Source of the DNA: Taklimakanibacter deserti | GTDB taxonomy: Bacteria > Pseudomonadota > Alphaproteobacteria > Rhizobiales > Aestuariivirgaceae | Assembly: GCA_003574785.1 (NCBI GenBank) | Contig: QORU01000014.1 | Span: 62,001 to 126,000, forward strand | Direction of reading: 5' to 3' | Length of the DNA: 64,000 nt | Shown here: positions 25,783-34,064 of the stretch, one piece after another | Position numbering within the stretch: the first letter of the stretch is position 1 | Layout of the letters: each line of letters opens with the position of its first letter | Position numbers and translations under genes: made by a program | The notes under the pieces: model-generated | Databases searched by the model: none | Seen by the model: the letters and a program-made list of their open reading frames with translations, nothing else | What the model was told of the DNA's origin: nothing

Positions 25783-26382
25783 CTAGTTTCGCGTGCCAAG
25801 GCCGCGCATGAAGCTGTCGCGGATCCAGGCCGGATCGCGATCCGTGGTCTCGCGACCAGAAGCCCCGTCGATTTTCGCGGCGATCACATGCGGGCGATCG
25901 CCGGCAAGCGCGGTGCCCAACAGGTCTTCGAATTCTTCCGTATCCGCCGCCCAGTTGCTGTCGGCGATCCCGCAGCCGCGAGCGATCGTAACAAGATCGG
26001 CGCCGTGATGCGTCGCAGTCTTCTGTCCGCCCGTGATCTGATAGGTTCCGTTATCCATGACGAGCAGGGTCAGGTTGGATGGTGAGCGTTCCGCAATCGT
26101 CGCGAGACAGCCGAGTTGCATGAGCAATGAACCGTCGCCCTCGATGGCGACGATGCGGCGATTGGGTTGCGCCAAAGCCAGGCCGAGAGCGATGGGGAAG
26201 GCGAGCCCCATGCTGCCGAGCATATAGAAATTCTGCGGGCGAGGGCCTGCGGCCCAGAGATCGAAATTGCTGTTGCCGATGCCGCCGACGACGGCCTCGT
26301 CATTCTTCAGCCGGGACACGAGCCTGCAGGTGAGATCGAAGCGGCTCAGTCGCGGCTCGGCTATTGCGGCATGGACGGTCAT
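25783..26382 (-). CDS. ThDP-dependent decarboxylase, beta (PP-domain) subunit, ComE-like
   Basis: This 199-residue protein carries only the diphosphate-binding domain of a ThDP enzyme. The ThDP motif EGDGSLLMQLG, ending in MDNGTYQITGG, is intact. It pairs with the subunit encoded two bases upstream, which holds the pyrimidine-binding domain. This split arrangement is known from sulfopyruvate decarboxylase (ComD/ComE) and related phosphonopyruvate decarboxylases. In this operon, next to an aminotransferase and an aldehyde dehydrogenase, it most likely decarboxylates a 2-oxo acid to an aldehyde. Confidence 0.88.
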   Translation of the reverse strand: MTVHAAIAEPRLSRFDLTCRLVSRLKNDEAVVGGIGNSNFDLWAAGPRPQNFYMLGSMGLAFPIALGLALAQPNRRIVAIEGDGSLLMQLGCLATIAERSPSNLTLLVMDNGTYQITGGQKTATHHGADLVTIARGCGIADSNWAADTEEFEDLLGTALAGDRPHVIAAKIDGASGRETTDRDPAWIRDSFMRGLGTRN

Positions 26383-26384
26383 CG

Positions 26385-26900
26385 TCAGGCCTCCTGACGT
26401 CTGGCGTGGGTGAGCAAGGGTGAAAGGATGAGGGCCGCCGGGGCATGCGTGGCGAGCGCCTGACTGATCGTTCGGTCGACCATGAAGTCGAGCTCGTCGC
26501 GCCGCGACAGCGTGTAGGTTTCGATGCCGAGCGAAGAAAGGAGCGGCCGCATGGTGCGGCAGACCATGGCCTGGCCGAGATTGAACTCGCCAAGCGTGCC
26601 GCGTTCCGAGATCATCATGAGAAGCGGGATCTGATAGGGCACGGCGAGCGAGGCCAGAACATTGGCGAGCGTGGCAAAGCCGCTGGTCTGCATGAGCACG
26701 ATGCCGCGCATGCCGCCCATCCAGCCGCCGCAGACGATGCCCAGCGCCTCCTCTTCGCGCGCCGGGATGAAACTCGTGAAATAATCATCCGCCTCGATGG
26801 CCTTGATAAGCGGCGCCAGCACCTTGTCGGGCACATAGGTGACAAGGCGGATCTCGTTGCGCTTGAAGACCTCGATGACGGTCTCGTACCAGTAAGGCAT
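26385..26900 (-). CDS. ThDP-dependent decarboxylase, alpha (PYR-domain) subunit, ComD-like
   Basis: This 171-residue protein contains only the pyrimidine-binding domain of a ThDP enzyme, with the catalytic Glu in REEEALGIVCGGWMGG and the segment LMQTSGFATLANVLASL typical of sulfopyruvate/phosphonopyruvate decarboxylase alpha subunits. Its ATG overlaps the stop of the RraA-family gene (TAATG), so the two are translationally coupled, and the beta subunit follows after two bases. Together they form a complete decarboxylase. The substrate is unlikely to be sulfopyruvate specifically, because no sulfonate genes are nearby. Confidence 0.88.
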   Translation of the reverse strand: MPYWYETVIEVFKRNEIRLVTYVPDKVLAPLIKAIEADDYFTSFIPAREEEALGIVCGGWMGGMRGIVLMQTSGFATLANVLASLAVPYQIPLLMMISERGTLGEFNLGQAMVCRTMRPLLSSLGIETYTLSRRDELDFMVDRTISQALATHAPAALILSPLLTHARRQEA

Positions 26901-27616
26901 TATGCGTCCTTCCTATTAGGGCCTTCAAGCGCGTTCGCATCGTCGAGATAGACGAGGCCCGCTTTGGCAAGCGCATCGCGCATGCCATAGATATCGAGTC
27001 CGAGCTCGCCCTTGGCGAGCCGGGCGCGGACCGAGCTTTCCTTGGCAAGCCGCGCGTCGCATTTTTCGGCGATGTCGCTCGCCGTCAGGCGCGGCACGAA
27101 CACCACGCCATCATCGTCGGCGATGACGACGTCACCGGGATCCACCAAGACGCCGGCGACCACCACGGGCACATTGACGGCGCCGAGCGAGGCCTTGACG
27201 GTGCCTTGCGCGCTGACGGCGCGGCACCAGACGGGGAAGCCGATCTCCTTGAGCGCGAAGACATCGCGGCAGCCGGCATCGATGATGAGCCCGCGCACGC
27301 CGCGCGCCATGAGCGATGTCGCCAGCAACTCGCCGAACATGCCGTCGGCATTGTCGGAGCTGAGCCCGACAACCAGCACATCGCCTTCCTTGCAAAGCTC
27401 GACCGCGACATGGATCATCCAGTTGTCGCCCGGCCGCGCCAGAACGGTGACGGCGCTGCCGAAAGCCGTTCCGCCGGGCCAGGCAGGTCGCAGATAGGGT
27501 TTGGCGAGTCCGGTGCGTCCCTGGGCTTCATGAGCCGTGGAGACGCCGGCGGCGCCAAGGCGCGCAATGACATGGGCATCGGCGCGCGGGATATTTCTTA
27601 TCGCGACGGGCTTCAT
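26900..27616 (-). CDS. galC: RraA-family aldolase, 4-carboxy-4-hydroxy-2-oxoadipate aldolase (GalC)-like
   Basis: This 238-residue protein of the RraA/HMG-CHA aldolase family has the characteristic stretch GVSTAHEAQGRTGL, GDVLVVGLSSDNADGMFGEL and the catalytic Arg motif IIDAGCRDV. In gallate and protocatechuate 4,5-cleavage the enzyme splits 4-carboxy-4-hydroxy-2-oxoadipate to pyruvate and oxaloacetate. ATG 27616 overlaps the GalB-like stop (TGATG); the longer open frame upstream is shadow. Immediate linkage to GalB- and GalD-like genes supports the assignment over a generic RraA function. Confidence 0.8.
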   Translation of the reverse strand: MKPVAIRNIPRADAHVIARLGAAGVSTAHEAQGRTGLAKPYLRPAWPGGTAFGSAVTVLARPGDNWMIHVAVELCKEGDVLVVGLSSDNADGMFGELLATSLMARGVRGLIIDAGCRDVFALKEIGFPVWCRAVSAQGTVKASLGAVNVPVVVAGVLVDPGDVVIADDDGVVFVPRLTASDIAEKCDARLAKESSVRARLAKGELGLDIYGMRDALAKAGLVYLDDANALEGPNRKDA

Positions 27617-28329
27617 CAGAAGTGCTCCACGAGATCGGGGAATACGCGCTGATAGGCTTCGCCATAGATGACCTTCCGGCCGGTATTGCGCGCCGCCTGG
27701 TTGCCGCGCTGCAGCGCCGTGCGGGTATAGTATTCCCAGAGGTGTTCTTGCGCGGCCATGCATTCGAAGGCCTTGCGCTTCTTGTCCCAGACCGGGCCGA
27801 TATCGAGGAACACTTCCGGCCGCCACTCGCATTGCTCGGGCTGGTGCGGCTCGAAGAGATAGACCGGCGGCGCGCCGAGGACGCTGCCTCCGGGCTTATG
27901 GCCGTGGGCTTGGGCGATGATCCGGGCTTCCTGGGCCAGATGCGTCGCCAACGGATGGTCGAAATTATAAGGATCGGCGAGCGAATGCGAGAGCACGAAG
28001 CTCGGCATGAGCTCGCGGAAGTGATCGACCAGCGTGAAGAGCAGCTCCTTGTCGGAGGTGAGCGGATAGTCGCCGCGGTCGAGGAACACCACCTCGCAGC
28101 CGAGGATTTGCGCGGCAGCCAGAGCCTCCTTGCGCCGCTCGCGCTTGACGATTTCCTCCGTCATGTCCTTTTCGCGCCAGAGCTTGGCGGATTCACCGCG
28201 CTCGCCGAATGACAGGCAGACGACACGCACATGATAGCCTCGCGCAGCGTGGAGCGCGATGGCGCCACCGGCACGCCACACGAAGTCGGCGGAATGCGCG
28301 CTGACAATCAATCCTGTTTTGGCCGTCAT
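27616..28329 (-). CDS. galB: PIG-L/LmbE-family 4-oxalomesaconate hydratase (GalB)-like
   Basis: This 237-residue zinc-dependent PIG-L (LmbE) family protein resembles GalB, the hydratase that turns 4-oxalomesaconate into 4-carboxy-4-hydroxy-2-oxoadipate. The N-terminal motif SAHSADFVWRAGG supplies His12 and Asp15 (in place of the HPDD of deacetylases), and His125 and His130 (FDHPLATH) complete the likely metal site. The stretch CLSFGERGESAKLW is characteristic. The gene overlaps its neighbours by a few bases on both sides. A deacetylase role is the alternative, but GalD and GalC homologues on either side favour the hydratase. Confidence 0.8.
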   Translation of the reverse strand: MTAKTGLIVSAHSADFVWRAGGAIALHAARGYHVRVVCLSFGERGESAKLWREKDMTEEIVKRERRKEALAAAQILGCEVVFLDRGDYPLTSDKELLFTLVDHFRELMPSFVLSHSLADPYNFDHPLATHLAQEARIIAQAHGHKPGGSVLGAPPVYLFEPHQPEQCEWRPEVFLDIGPVWDKKRKAFECMAAQEHLWEYYTRTALQRGNQAARNTGRKVIYGEAYQRVFPDLVEHF

Positions 28330-29453
28330 GCGGCTTCTCCCTTCATAGTTCTTTTCAACTGATCAGCACCCGCCCAGAGCGAGCGCGGCACGGCGACCGA
28401 GCCCGAAAACAGCCGGCGCGCCGTCCTGATGAGTGCGGCCTTGATGATTTGTGGTCCTTCAGGTCCTTCGCTCATGTCGAGATCGACCGTGAATTCCCCA
28501 CTTGGATGCTCGATCGACATCGGGCCGGAGGAGGATGCTGCGGCAATGCCTTGGGCCACCGAGCGCTTCAGCACGCAGGCGGTGGCCACGGTCACCGCAC
28601 CGAGCACGCCAATGCTCGCATGGCATACATGCGGGATGAAGGTGCGTGTATTGACCACACCGCCGGCACGCGGCGGTGAGATCAAGGTCATCTTGGGAAT
28701 GGGTTTCGCTGCGACATCGCCGAGGCCCATCAGCATGCCAGCCTTGAGGCGGATGCGCTCGAGCGTGGTCTTGAGGTCGCCATGGGCATTGAGCGCATCG
28801 CGTGTCTCATGGCCCGTGATGCCGAGCCGCTCGGCCGGCAATATGACGACCGGCATGCCATTGTCGATCAGCGTGCATGGCACGTCATCGATGACATCGA
28901 GCGTATTGCCAGTCGGCAGCAGCTTGCCGCAGACCGAGCCTGCGGTGTCACGGAAGGCGATCGAGATCGGCGCATGCGTTCCAGGAACGCCATCTATACG
29001 GGTGTTGCCGACATAAGTGAGCGCACCGGCCGGTGTCTCGACGGTGATGTCGGCAATAGTACCGGTATTGAGAGTCAATACGCGAACCGTCGTCGAGCCG
29101 TCACGCGCTGCGATCAAGCCACGCTCGATCGCGAAGGGAACGACCGCGGCGAGCATGTTGCCGCAATTGGGCGTGGTATCGACTTGCGCCTTGTCGACGC
29201 TCACTTGCGCGAAGAGGAATTCGAGATCGACATCGCTGCGCGATGAGCGCGAGACGATCCCGACCTTGCTGGTCAAGGGATCAGCACCACCGACACCATC
29301 GATTTGCCGCGTGTCCGGTGAGCCGAGCGCCGCCAGGAGGACGCGGTCGCGCGTCGCGATATCGGATGGCAGATCCTGGGCGAGGAAGAACGGGCCCTTG
29401 GAGGTGCCGCCGCGCATCAAGGTGCAGGGGATTTCGGTGAGGCCGCTGCTCAT
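28326..29453 (-). CDS. galD: PrpF-family 4-oxalomesaconate tautomerase (GalD)-like
   Basis: This 375-residue PrpF-fold isomerase matches GalD, the 4-oxalomesaconate tautomerase: IPCTLMRGGTSKGPFFLA at the N terminus, SPDTRQIDGVGGADPLTSK, and the catalytic Cys97 in TPNCGNML. Other PrpF relatives isomerise 2-methylaconitate, but the tandem with GalB- and GalC-like genes points to keto-enol isomerisation of 4-oxalomesaconate. It overlaps the GalB-like gene by four bases (ATGA) and follows the aminotransferase by seven. Confidence 0.82.
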   Translation of the reverse strand: MSSGLTEIPCTLMRGGTSKGPFFLAQDLPSDIATRDRVLLAALGSPDTRQIDGVGGADPLTSKVGIVSRSSRSDVDLEFLFAQVSVDKAQVDTTPNCGNMLAAVVPFAIERGLIAARDGSTTVRVLTLNTGTIADITVETPAGALTYVGNTRIDGVPGTHAPISIAFRDTAGSVCGKLLPTGNTLDVIDDVPCTLIDNGMPVVILPAERLGITGHETRDALNAHGDLKTTLERIRLKAGMLMGLGDVAAKPIPKMTLISPPRAGGVVNTRTFIPHVCHASIGVLGAVTVATACVLKRSVAQGIAAASSSGPMSIEHPSGEFTVDLDMSEGPEGPQIIKAALIRTARRLFSGSVAVPRSLWAGADQLKRTMKGEAA

Positions 29454-29460
29454 GGCCGCC

Positions 29461-30612
29461 TCACGCTACGCCCGCTGCCGCGATGCGAGAGAGCGCCTCA
29501 TCGATCTCCTTGTCCGACGCGGTCACGGTCAGGCGCAAGTGGCCTGACCCTGTGCCGCCGAAAGCGGAGCCGGGGACGGTTGCCACATCATGTTGGTCGA
29601 GCCAGCGTGCAGCCAGCGCGCGGTCGTCGGCCGCGACAGAAGGGAAGAGGTAGAAAGAGGCGTTCGGTGCTGCGCATTTGATGCCGGGAACGGCATCGAG
29701 CCGGGCCGCCGCGTCGCGCTGACGGCGCCGAAACATCTCCCGGTAGCCGGGCAGGACCTCGTCGTAGATTTGCAGAGCCTTGAGGCCGGCCGCCTGGACC
29801 GCACCGGGCACGCAATAGATCGAATGCTGAATGAAACGGCTGATAGGCTTCGACAGGCCCGGCGGCACCGCGAGATAGCCGAGCCGCCAGCCCGTCATGC
29901 CGAAGGTCTTGGAGAAGCTGTCGACGACGAAGGTGAAGGCGCGGCCCTTTGCTGTCCCTTGCGGGGTCGGAAAGGAAGTGTCGTGGACGAGATCCGAATA
30001 GACCTGGTCGAAGACGATCCACAGTTTGTGGCGTTCGGCGAGATCGACAAGGCCGTCGATCTCTTTCTGGGTGATGACGCGGCCAGTTGGATTGACGGGG
30101 GAGTTGACGATGACCGCGACCGTGCGCTCGGTGATGGCGGCTTCGAGGGCCGGAAGGCCGATGCGATCGAGCATGGGCAGGAGCACCGGCTTGCCGGCGC
30201 AGAGCTCGACGCACGGACCATAGCTCACCCAGCCGGGTTCGGGCACCAGCACCTCGGCACCGGGTTCGACAATACCCATGAGAGCCGTGAGCAGGGCGAA
30301 TTTGCCGCCGGGCGTGATGATGATGTCGGCTTCTTCATATTGCGCGCCGGAGCGACGTTGCTCATGCGCGGCGAGCGCGGCGCGCAGCCTCGGATCGCCG
30401 AGCACGGGGCCGTAGCGGGTGTCACCGGCTTTGAGTGCCGCATGCGCCGCCTCGATGATGCGCGGATCGGTCGGGATGTTGGGGTCGCCGCTTGCCAGCG
30501 AAAGGATGCGGCGGCCGGCGGCCTTCGCGGCACGGACTTTCTCCGTCATCTCGACCGTTGCGGAAGGGCGAAGGCTCGCTACGCGGTGAGCAATGGCGCG
30601 GTCTCTCGGCAT
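29461..30612 (-). CDS. Class I/II pyridoxal-phosphate aminotransferase
   Basis: This 383-residue aspartate-aminotransferase-fold enzyme of subgroup I-beta type has PLP Lys235 (DSFSKTFGMTGWRLGY), Asn174 (NPTGR), Asp202 and Tyr205 (FDQVYSD), and the Arg243 that binds the phosphate or substrate region. ATG 30612 (MPRDRAIAHR) was chosen; the long upstream frame runs through the operator and is AT-rich. It is the first gene of a seven-gene operon. Transamination would produce the 2-oxo acid that the ThDP decarboxylase and aldehyde dehydrogenase then process. The amino acid substrate is unknown. Confidence 0.9.
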   Translation of the reverse strand: MPRDRAIAHRVASLRPSATVEMTEKVRAAKAAGRRILSLASGDPNIPTDPRIIEAAHAALKAGDTRYGPVLGDPRLRAALAAHEQRRSGAQYEEADIIITPGGKFALLTALMGIVEPGAEVLVPEPGWVSYGPCVELCAGKPVLLPMLDRIGLPALEAAITERTVAVIVNSPVNPTGRVITQKEIDGLVDLAERHKLWIVFDQVYSDLVHDTSFPTPQGTAKGRAFTFVVDSFSKTFGMTGWRLGYLAVPPGLSKPISRFIQHSIYCVPGAVQAAGLKALQIYDEVLPGYREMFRRRQRDAAARLDAVPGIKCAAPNASFYLFPSVAADDRALAARWLDQHDVATVPGSAFGGTGSGHLRLTVTASDKEIDEALSRIAAAGVA

Positions 30613-30673
30613 CGTCTTCTGTCGTCCCTTGGATGCTGTGCTTTCCCTCTTTCGTAGAATGCGGTCAGCATTT

Positions 30674-30683
30674 TTGTCAACAA
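30674..30683. promoter_or_regulatory. Candidate GntR/FCD operator core (TTGTCAACAA)
   Basis: This lies 61 bases upstream of the aminotransferase start and so controls the seven-gene operon on the minus strand. The 10-base core is identical to that at 24293-24308, with an AT-rich flank (TTTT and TATTTT). The divergent region 30613-30884 also holds the site at 30815 for the transporter operon. Confidence 0.58.
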
Positions 30684-30807
30684 TATTTTGAATCGCAGTT
30701 TCGCATGGCTGGTCCGTTGGATAAAATTTGTAGTTTAATATTGTATATGTTAAACAGTAGCTTAAGTGAACAATAGAATGAGGATGCGATAACTGTCTTG
30801 ACAAAGA

Positions 30808-30826
30808 TGACAAAATTGTTGTCAAT
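30808..30826. promoter_or_regulatory. Candidate operator for the EhuB-like transporter operon
   Basis: TGACAA and TTGTCA (30808-30813 and 30819-30824) form an inverted repeat, overlapping ATTGT-TG-TCAAT (30815-30826), the same variant as at 19226. A TTGACA at 30799-30804 could be a -35 element, which would place the operator over the -10 region. It lies about 60 bases before the first binding-protein gene. Confidence 0.55.
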
Positions 30827-30884
30827 TATTCGCCAGGTTAACGAGCGCCGAAACAGGTGCCAGCAACAACGGGGAGAGACATCA

Positions 30885-31772
30885 ATGCTGAAGGCAGCAG
30901 CACGACGTACAACTCGGCACCTCGCAGTGGCGGCCATTTCGGCGCTGTCACTACTGTCCGCCGCGGCAATCGACGCTGAGGCCGGTGACACGCTCGCCAA
31001 GGCGAAAGCGAGCGGCACGCTGCGTGTCGGCTTCGCCAATGAGGCGCCGCTCGCCTATGCCACACCCGATGGCGAGCTCACCGGTTTCGACATCGAAGTG
31101 CTGAGGCACGTCCTCGCGGATATGGGCATCAAGAACCTGGAAGGCGGACTCACCAATTTCGGCGGTCTCATTCCCGGTCTCGCCGCCAAGCGCTTCGACA
31201 TCATCCCCGCGATCTATATCCGGCCCAACCGCTGCAAGCAGGTGGCCTTTGTCGAACCGCTTTATGTCGTGGGTGACGCGATCGCGGTGCCCAAGGGCAA
31301 TCCCAAAAAGCTGCACAGCTATGCCGACATTGCCAAGGATCCGTCACTGAAGCTGGCCAATACGGCAGGCGGTACGGGCTTGCGCGACAATGCCAAGGCC
31401 ATGGGAGTCAAGGACGAGCAGATCGTCACCATCCCCGACGATACGAGCGGCTATGCGGCGGTCAAGGCCGGGCGCGCCGATGCTTATGTCAATGTCGCCA
31501 TCATTCTCGAGACACAGCTGCGTCATCTGAACGACGACAGCCTCGAACGGGCCCATCCTTTCGCGCAACCGGATTTTGGCGACGGCAAGCCCCGCGGCCT
31601 CGCGAGCTATGCGGTTCGCCTCGACGACCAGGATCTCCTCGCTGAGATCAACCAGCGGCTTGTTGCCTTCCGCGACACGCCTGAATTCGCCGCGCTGATG
31701 GACAAATACGCGCTGACCAAGGACGAAGCGGTCAAGCCCGGCATGACCACCGAAAAAGCCTGCACCGAATAA
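30885..31772 (+). CDS. EhuB-like ABC substrate-binding protein (tandem copy 1)
   Basis: This 295-residue periplasmic binding protein with a Sec signal peptide (about residues 1-30) belongs to the polar amino acid family, near EhuB. ATG 30885 has GGGGAG eight bases before it. It is a tandem duplicate of the next gene. In the ligand-cleft segment it reads RFDIIPAIYIRPNRC, one residue shorter than copy 2 (RFDLVTSAIYIRPDRC), the result of a three-base deletion plus substitutions. This could change or abolish ligand binding. It begins the operon that includes two permeases, the ATPase, a small protein and an amidase. Confidence 0.87.
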   Translation: MLKAAARRTTRHLAVAAISALSLLSAAAIDAEAGDTLAKAKASGTLRVGFANEAPLAYATPDGELTGFDIEVLRHVLADMGIKNLEGGLTNFGGLIPGLAAKRFDIIPAIYIRPNRCKQVAFVEPLYVVGDAIAVPKGNPKKLHSYADIAKDPSLKLANTAGGTGLRDNAKAMGVKDEQIVTIPDDTSGYAAVKAGRADAYVNVAIILETQLRHLNDDSLERAHPFAQPDFGDGKPRGLASYAVRLDDQDLLAEINQRLVAFRDTPEFAALMDKYALTKDEAVKPGMTTEKACTE

Positions 31773-31788
31773 CAAGGGAGGAAGACCG

Positions 31789-32679
31789 ATGTTGAACACA
31801 GTAAAAAGATTGACGGCCCGCCATCTGGCGGCCGCCGCACTATCGCTTGCATCTGCTCTCGCCATGATGACGATCGCGGCGCATGCCGGAGACACGCTCG
31901 AAAAGGCGAAAGCGAGCGGCACCATTCGCGTGGGCTTCGCCAACGAAACGCCGTTCTCCTATGCGACGCCCGATGGTGAGCTCACCGGCTTCGATATCGA
32001 AGTGCTGCGCCATGTCTTCACCGATATGGGCATAAAGGATCTCGATGGCGGGCTCACCAATTTCGGTGGCCTCATTCCGGGCCTCGTCGCCAAGCGTTTC
32101 GACCTGGTGACGTCAGCGATCTATATTCGTCCCGACCGCTGCAAGCAGGTGGCCTTCGCCGAGCCGCTCTATGTCTTGGGTGACGCCATTGCCGTGGCGA
32201 AGGGCAATCCGAAGAAGCTCCACAGCTATGCCGATATCGCCAAGGACCCCTCGCTCAAGCTAGCCAATACCGCAGGTGGCACCGGCTTGCGCGACAACGC
32301 CAAGGCGCTGGGCGTCAAGGACGAGCAGATCGTCACCATTCCGGACGAGCTCAGCGGCTATGCTGCGGTGAAGGCCGGCCGTGCCGACGCCTTTGTCAAC
32401 GTGGCGATCGTCCTCGAGACGCAACTGCGCAATCTTAAGGACGACAGCGTGGAGAGGGCGCATCCCTTCGAGCAGCCGGTCGTCGACGGCAAGCCCAGAT
32501 ACGGCATTGGGAGCTTCGCGGTCCGGCTCGACGACCAGGACCTGCTTGCCGAGATCAACAAGCGGCTTGTCGCCTTCCGCGATACGCCGGAATATGCCGC
32601 GCTCATGGACAAGTATGCCCTGACCAAGGATGATATGGTCCAGCCCGGCATGACGACCGAGAAGGCGTGTGCTGAGTAA
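31789..32679 (+). CDS. EhuB-like ABC substrate-binding protein (tandem copy 2)
   Basis: This 296-residue secreted binding protein, highly similar to copy 1 throughout (for example KLANTAGGTGLRDNAKA in both), has an intact cleft segment RFDLVTSAIYIRPDRC. A signal peptide ends near AAHAGD. AAGGGAGGAAG lies before its ATG at 31789. It is 16 bases after copy 1 and 72 bases before the first permease. It is probably the main binding protein for the EhuCDA-like transporter, with copy 1 and the gene at 23338 as variants. Confidence 0.9.
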   Translation: MLNTVKRLTARHLAAAALSLASALAMMTIAAHAGDTLEKAKASGTIRVGFANETPFSYATPDGELTGFDIEVLRHVFTDMGIKDLDGGLTNFGGLIPGLVAKRFDLVTSAIYIRPDRCKQVAFAEPLYVLGDAIAVAKGNPKKLHSYADIAKDPSLKLANTAGGTGLRDNAKALGVKDEQIVTIPDELSGYAAVKAGRADAFVNVAIVLETQLRNLKDDSVERAHPFEQPVVDGKPRYGIGSFAVRLDDQDLLAEINKRLVAFRDTPEYAALMDKYALTKDDMVQPGMTTEKACAE

Positions 32680-32751
32680 CGGGTGAGTGCTGGCGGTGCG
32701 CTGTTCCGTTGCCGGCACGGCGCCCGCAGGCACAGGTCGAAGGGTCGTTTG

Positions 32752-33414
32752 ATGTCGCTGATCTACGAGGCGCGCTGGGTGCTGCTGGAAGGCGCGCTCA
32801 ACACCATCGAGATAACGCTGGCGGCAGGAGCGCTCGCTTTCGTGCTGGCCTTCGCGGCAGGCCTCGCACGGCTTTCCCGGTTCGCCATCGTGCGCTGGAT
32901 AGCGCTCATCTACATCGAGGTGTTCCGCGGCGTGGCGCTCCTGGTCCAGCTCTTCTGGATGTTTTTCGTGCTGCCCTTCTTCGATATCCATCTCGAGCCG
33001 ATCACGACGGCCATTCTGGCGCTCGGCCTGTGCAGCGGCGCCTATGGCGCCGAGATCGTGCGTGGGGCCGTTGCTGCCGTGCCCAGGGGGCAACGCGAAG
33101 CGGCCTGCGCGCTCAACTATTCGAGACTCCAGACACTATGGTTGATTGTCGTCCCGCAGGCGATCCCGCTCATGCTGCCGCCTTTCGGCAATCTGATGAT
33201 CGAGCTCCTCAAGGTGACGGCTCTCGTCTCGCTCATCACCGTGCATGACCTTTCGTTCCAGGCCTTGACCTTGCAGCAGACGACGATGCGCACGATGGAG
33301 CCCTTCACCGTGGTTCTGATCAGCTATTTCCTGATGGCGCTCGTGATCACCGGATTCTTCCGGCTTCTCGAGAGGTGGGCGAGCACGGGGCTCGACAGGG
33401 GAGGGCTGCGCTAA
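32752..33414 (+). CDS. ehuC: EhuC-like amino-acid ABC transporter permease
   Basis: This 220-residue permease of the HisMQ family has about five membrane helices and the EAA loop GAVAAVPRGQREAACALNYS, which contacts the ATPase. ATG 32752 follows AAGGG; the longer open frame is not membrane-like. It overlaps the next permease (TAATG) and pairs with it as the two-subunit channel. Ectoine, a polar amino acid or a related compound is the expected type of cargo. Confidence 0.85.
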   Translation: MSLIYEARWVLLEGALNTIEITLAAGALAFVLAFAAGLARLSRFAIVRWIALIYIEVFRGVALLVQLFWMFFVLPFFDIHLEPITTAILALGLCSGAYGAEIVRGAVAAVPRGQREAACALNYSRLQTLWLIVVPQAIPLMLPPFGNLMIELLKVTALVSLITVHDLSFQALTLQQTTMRTMEPFTVVLISYFLMALVITGFFRLLERWASTGLDRGGLR

Positions 33415-34064
33415 TGCCCTTCGATATCGAATATGCGCGCGCGATTCTGCCGCTTCTCCTCAAGGCCTCGATCATCACGGTCGAAGCGACATTCCTCGCG
33501 ATGTTCGTCGCGCTGATCGGCGGCTTGATCCTGGCTCTTGCCTTGCGGTCGCATCTGCGGCTGATTTCCTGGCCGATCTGGGCGGTGGCCCAGTTCATCC
33601 GTTCGACGCCGCTCCTGATTCAGATCTATTTCCTGTTCTTCGTGCTGCCGGATTTCGGCATCACGCTGCCCCCCTTCACGACGGGCGTGATCGCGCTTGG
33701 CATTCACTACAGTTGCTATATCGCCGAGGTTTACCGCGCCGGGCTCGAATCGGTGCCCAAGGGACAGTGGGAGGCGGCGGTGGCGCTCAACTACTCCAAG
33801 CCAAGGGCCATGGCGGAGATCATCCTGCCGCAGGCCTTGCCGCCAATGGTGCCTGTCCTCACCAACTATATGATCGTGATGTTCAAGGATACGCCGATCC
33901 TTGCATCGATAACCGTGATCGAACTGATGCAAACGGCCAACATCATCGCTTCGGAGAGATTCCTCTATGTCGAGCCCATGACGCTCGTCGGGTTGATCTT
34001 CCTGGCCATGAGCCTGATTGCCTCCGCCGGCGTGCGAATTCTTGAAGGGAGGCTCGCGCGATGA
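33414..34064 (+). CDS. ehuD: EhuD-like amino-acid ABC transporter permease
   Basis: This 216-residue HisMQ-family permease has five or so membrane helices and the EAA loop AGLESVPKGQWEAAVALNYS. Its ATG overlaps the stop of the first permease and its TGA overlaps the ATPase start (ATGA), so expression is tightly coupled. It forms the heterodimeric channel with the upstream permease. Confidence 0.86.
   Translation: MPFDIEYARAILPLLLKASIITVEATFLAMFVALIGGLILALALRSHLRLISWPIWAVAQFIRSTPLLIQIYFLFFVLPDFGITLPPFTTGVIALGIHYSCYIAEVYRAGLESVPKGQWEAAVALNYSKPRAMAEIILPQALPPMVPVLTNYMIVMFKDTPILASITVIELMQTANIIASERFLYVEPMTLVGLIFLAMSLIASAGVRILEGRLAR

Noticed and set aside
24343..30612. Calling the operon a gallate degradation cluster
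   Set aside because: GalB, GalC and GalD-like genes are present but gallate dioxygenase (GalA), transporter GalT and porin GalP are not in the window, so only the lower-route similarity can be claimed.
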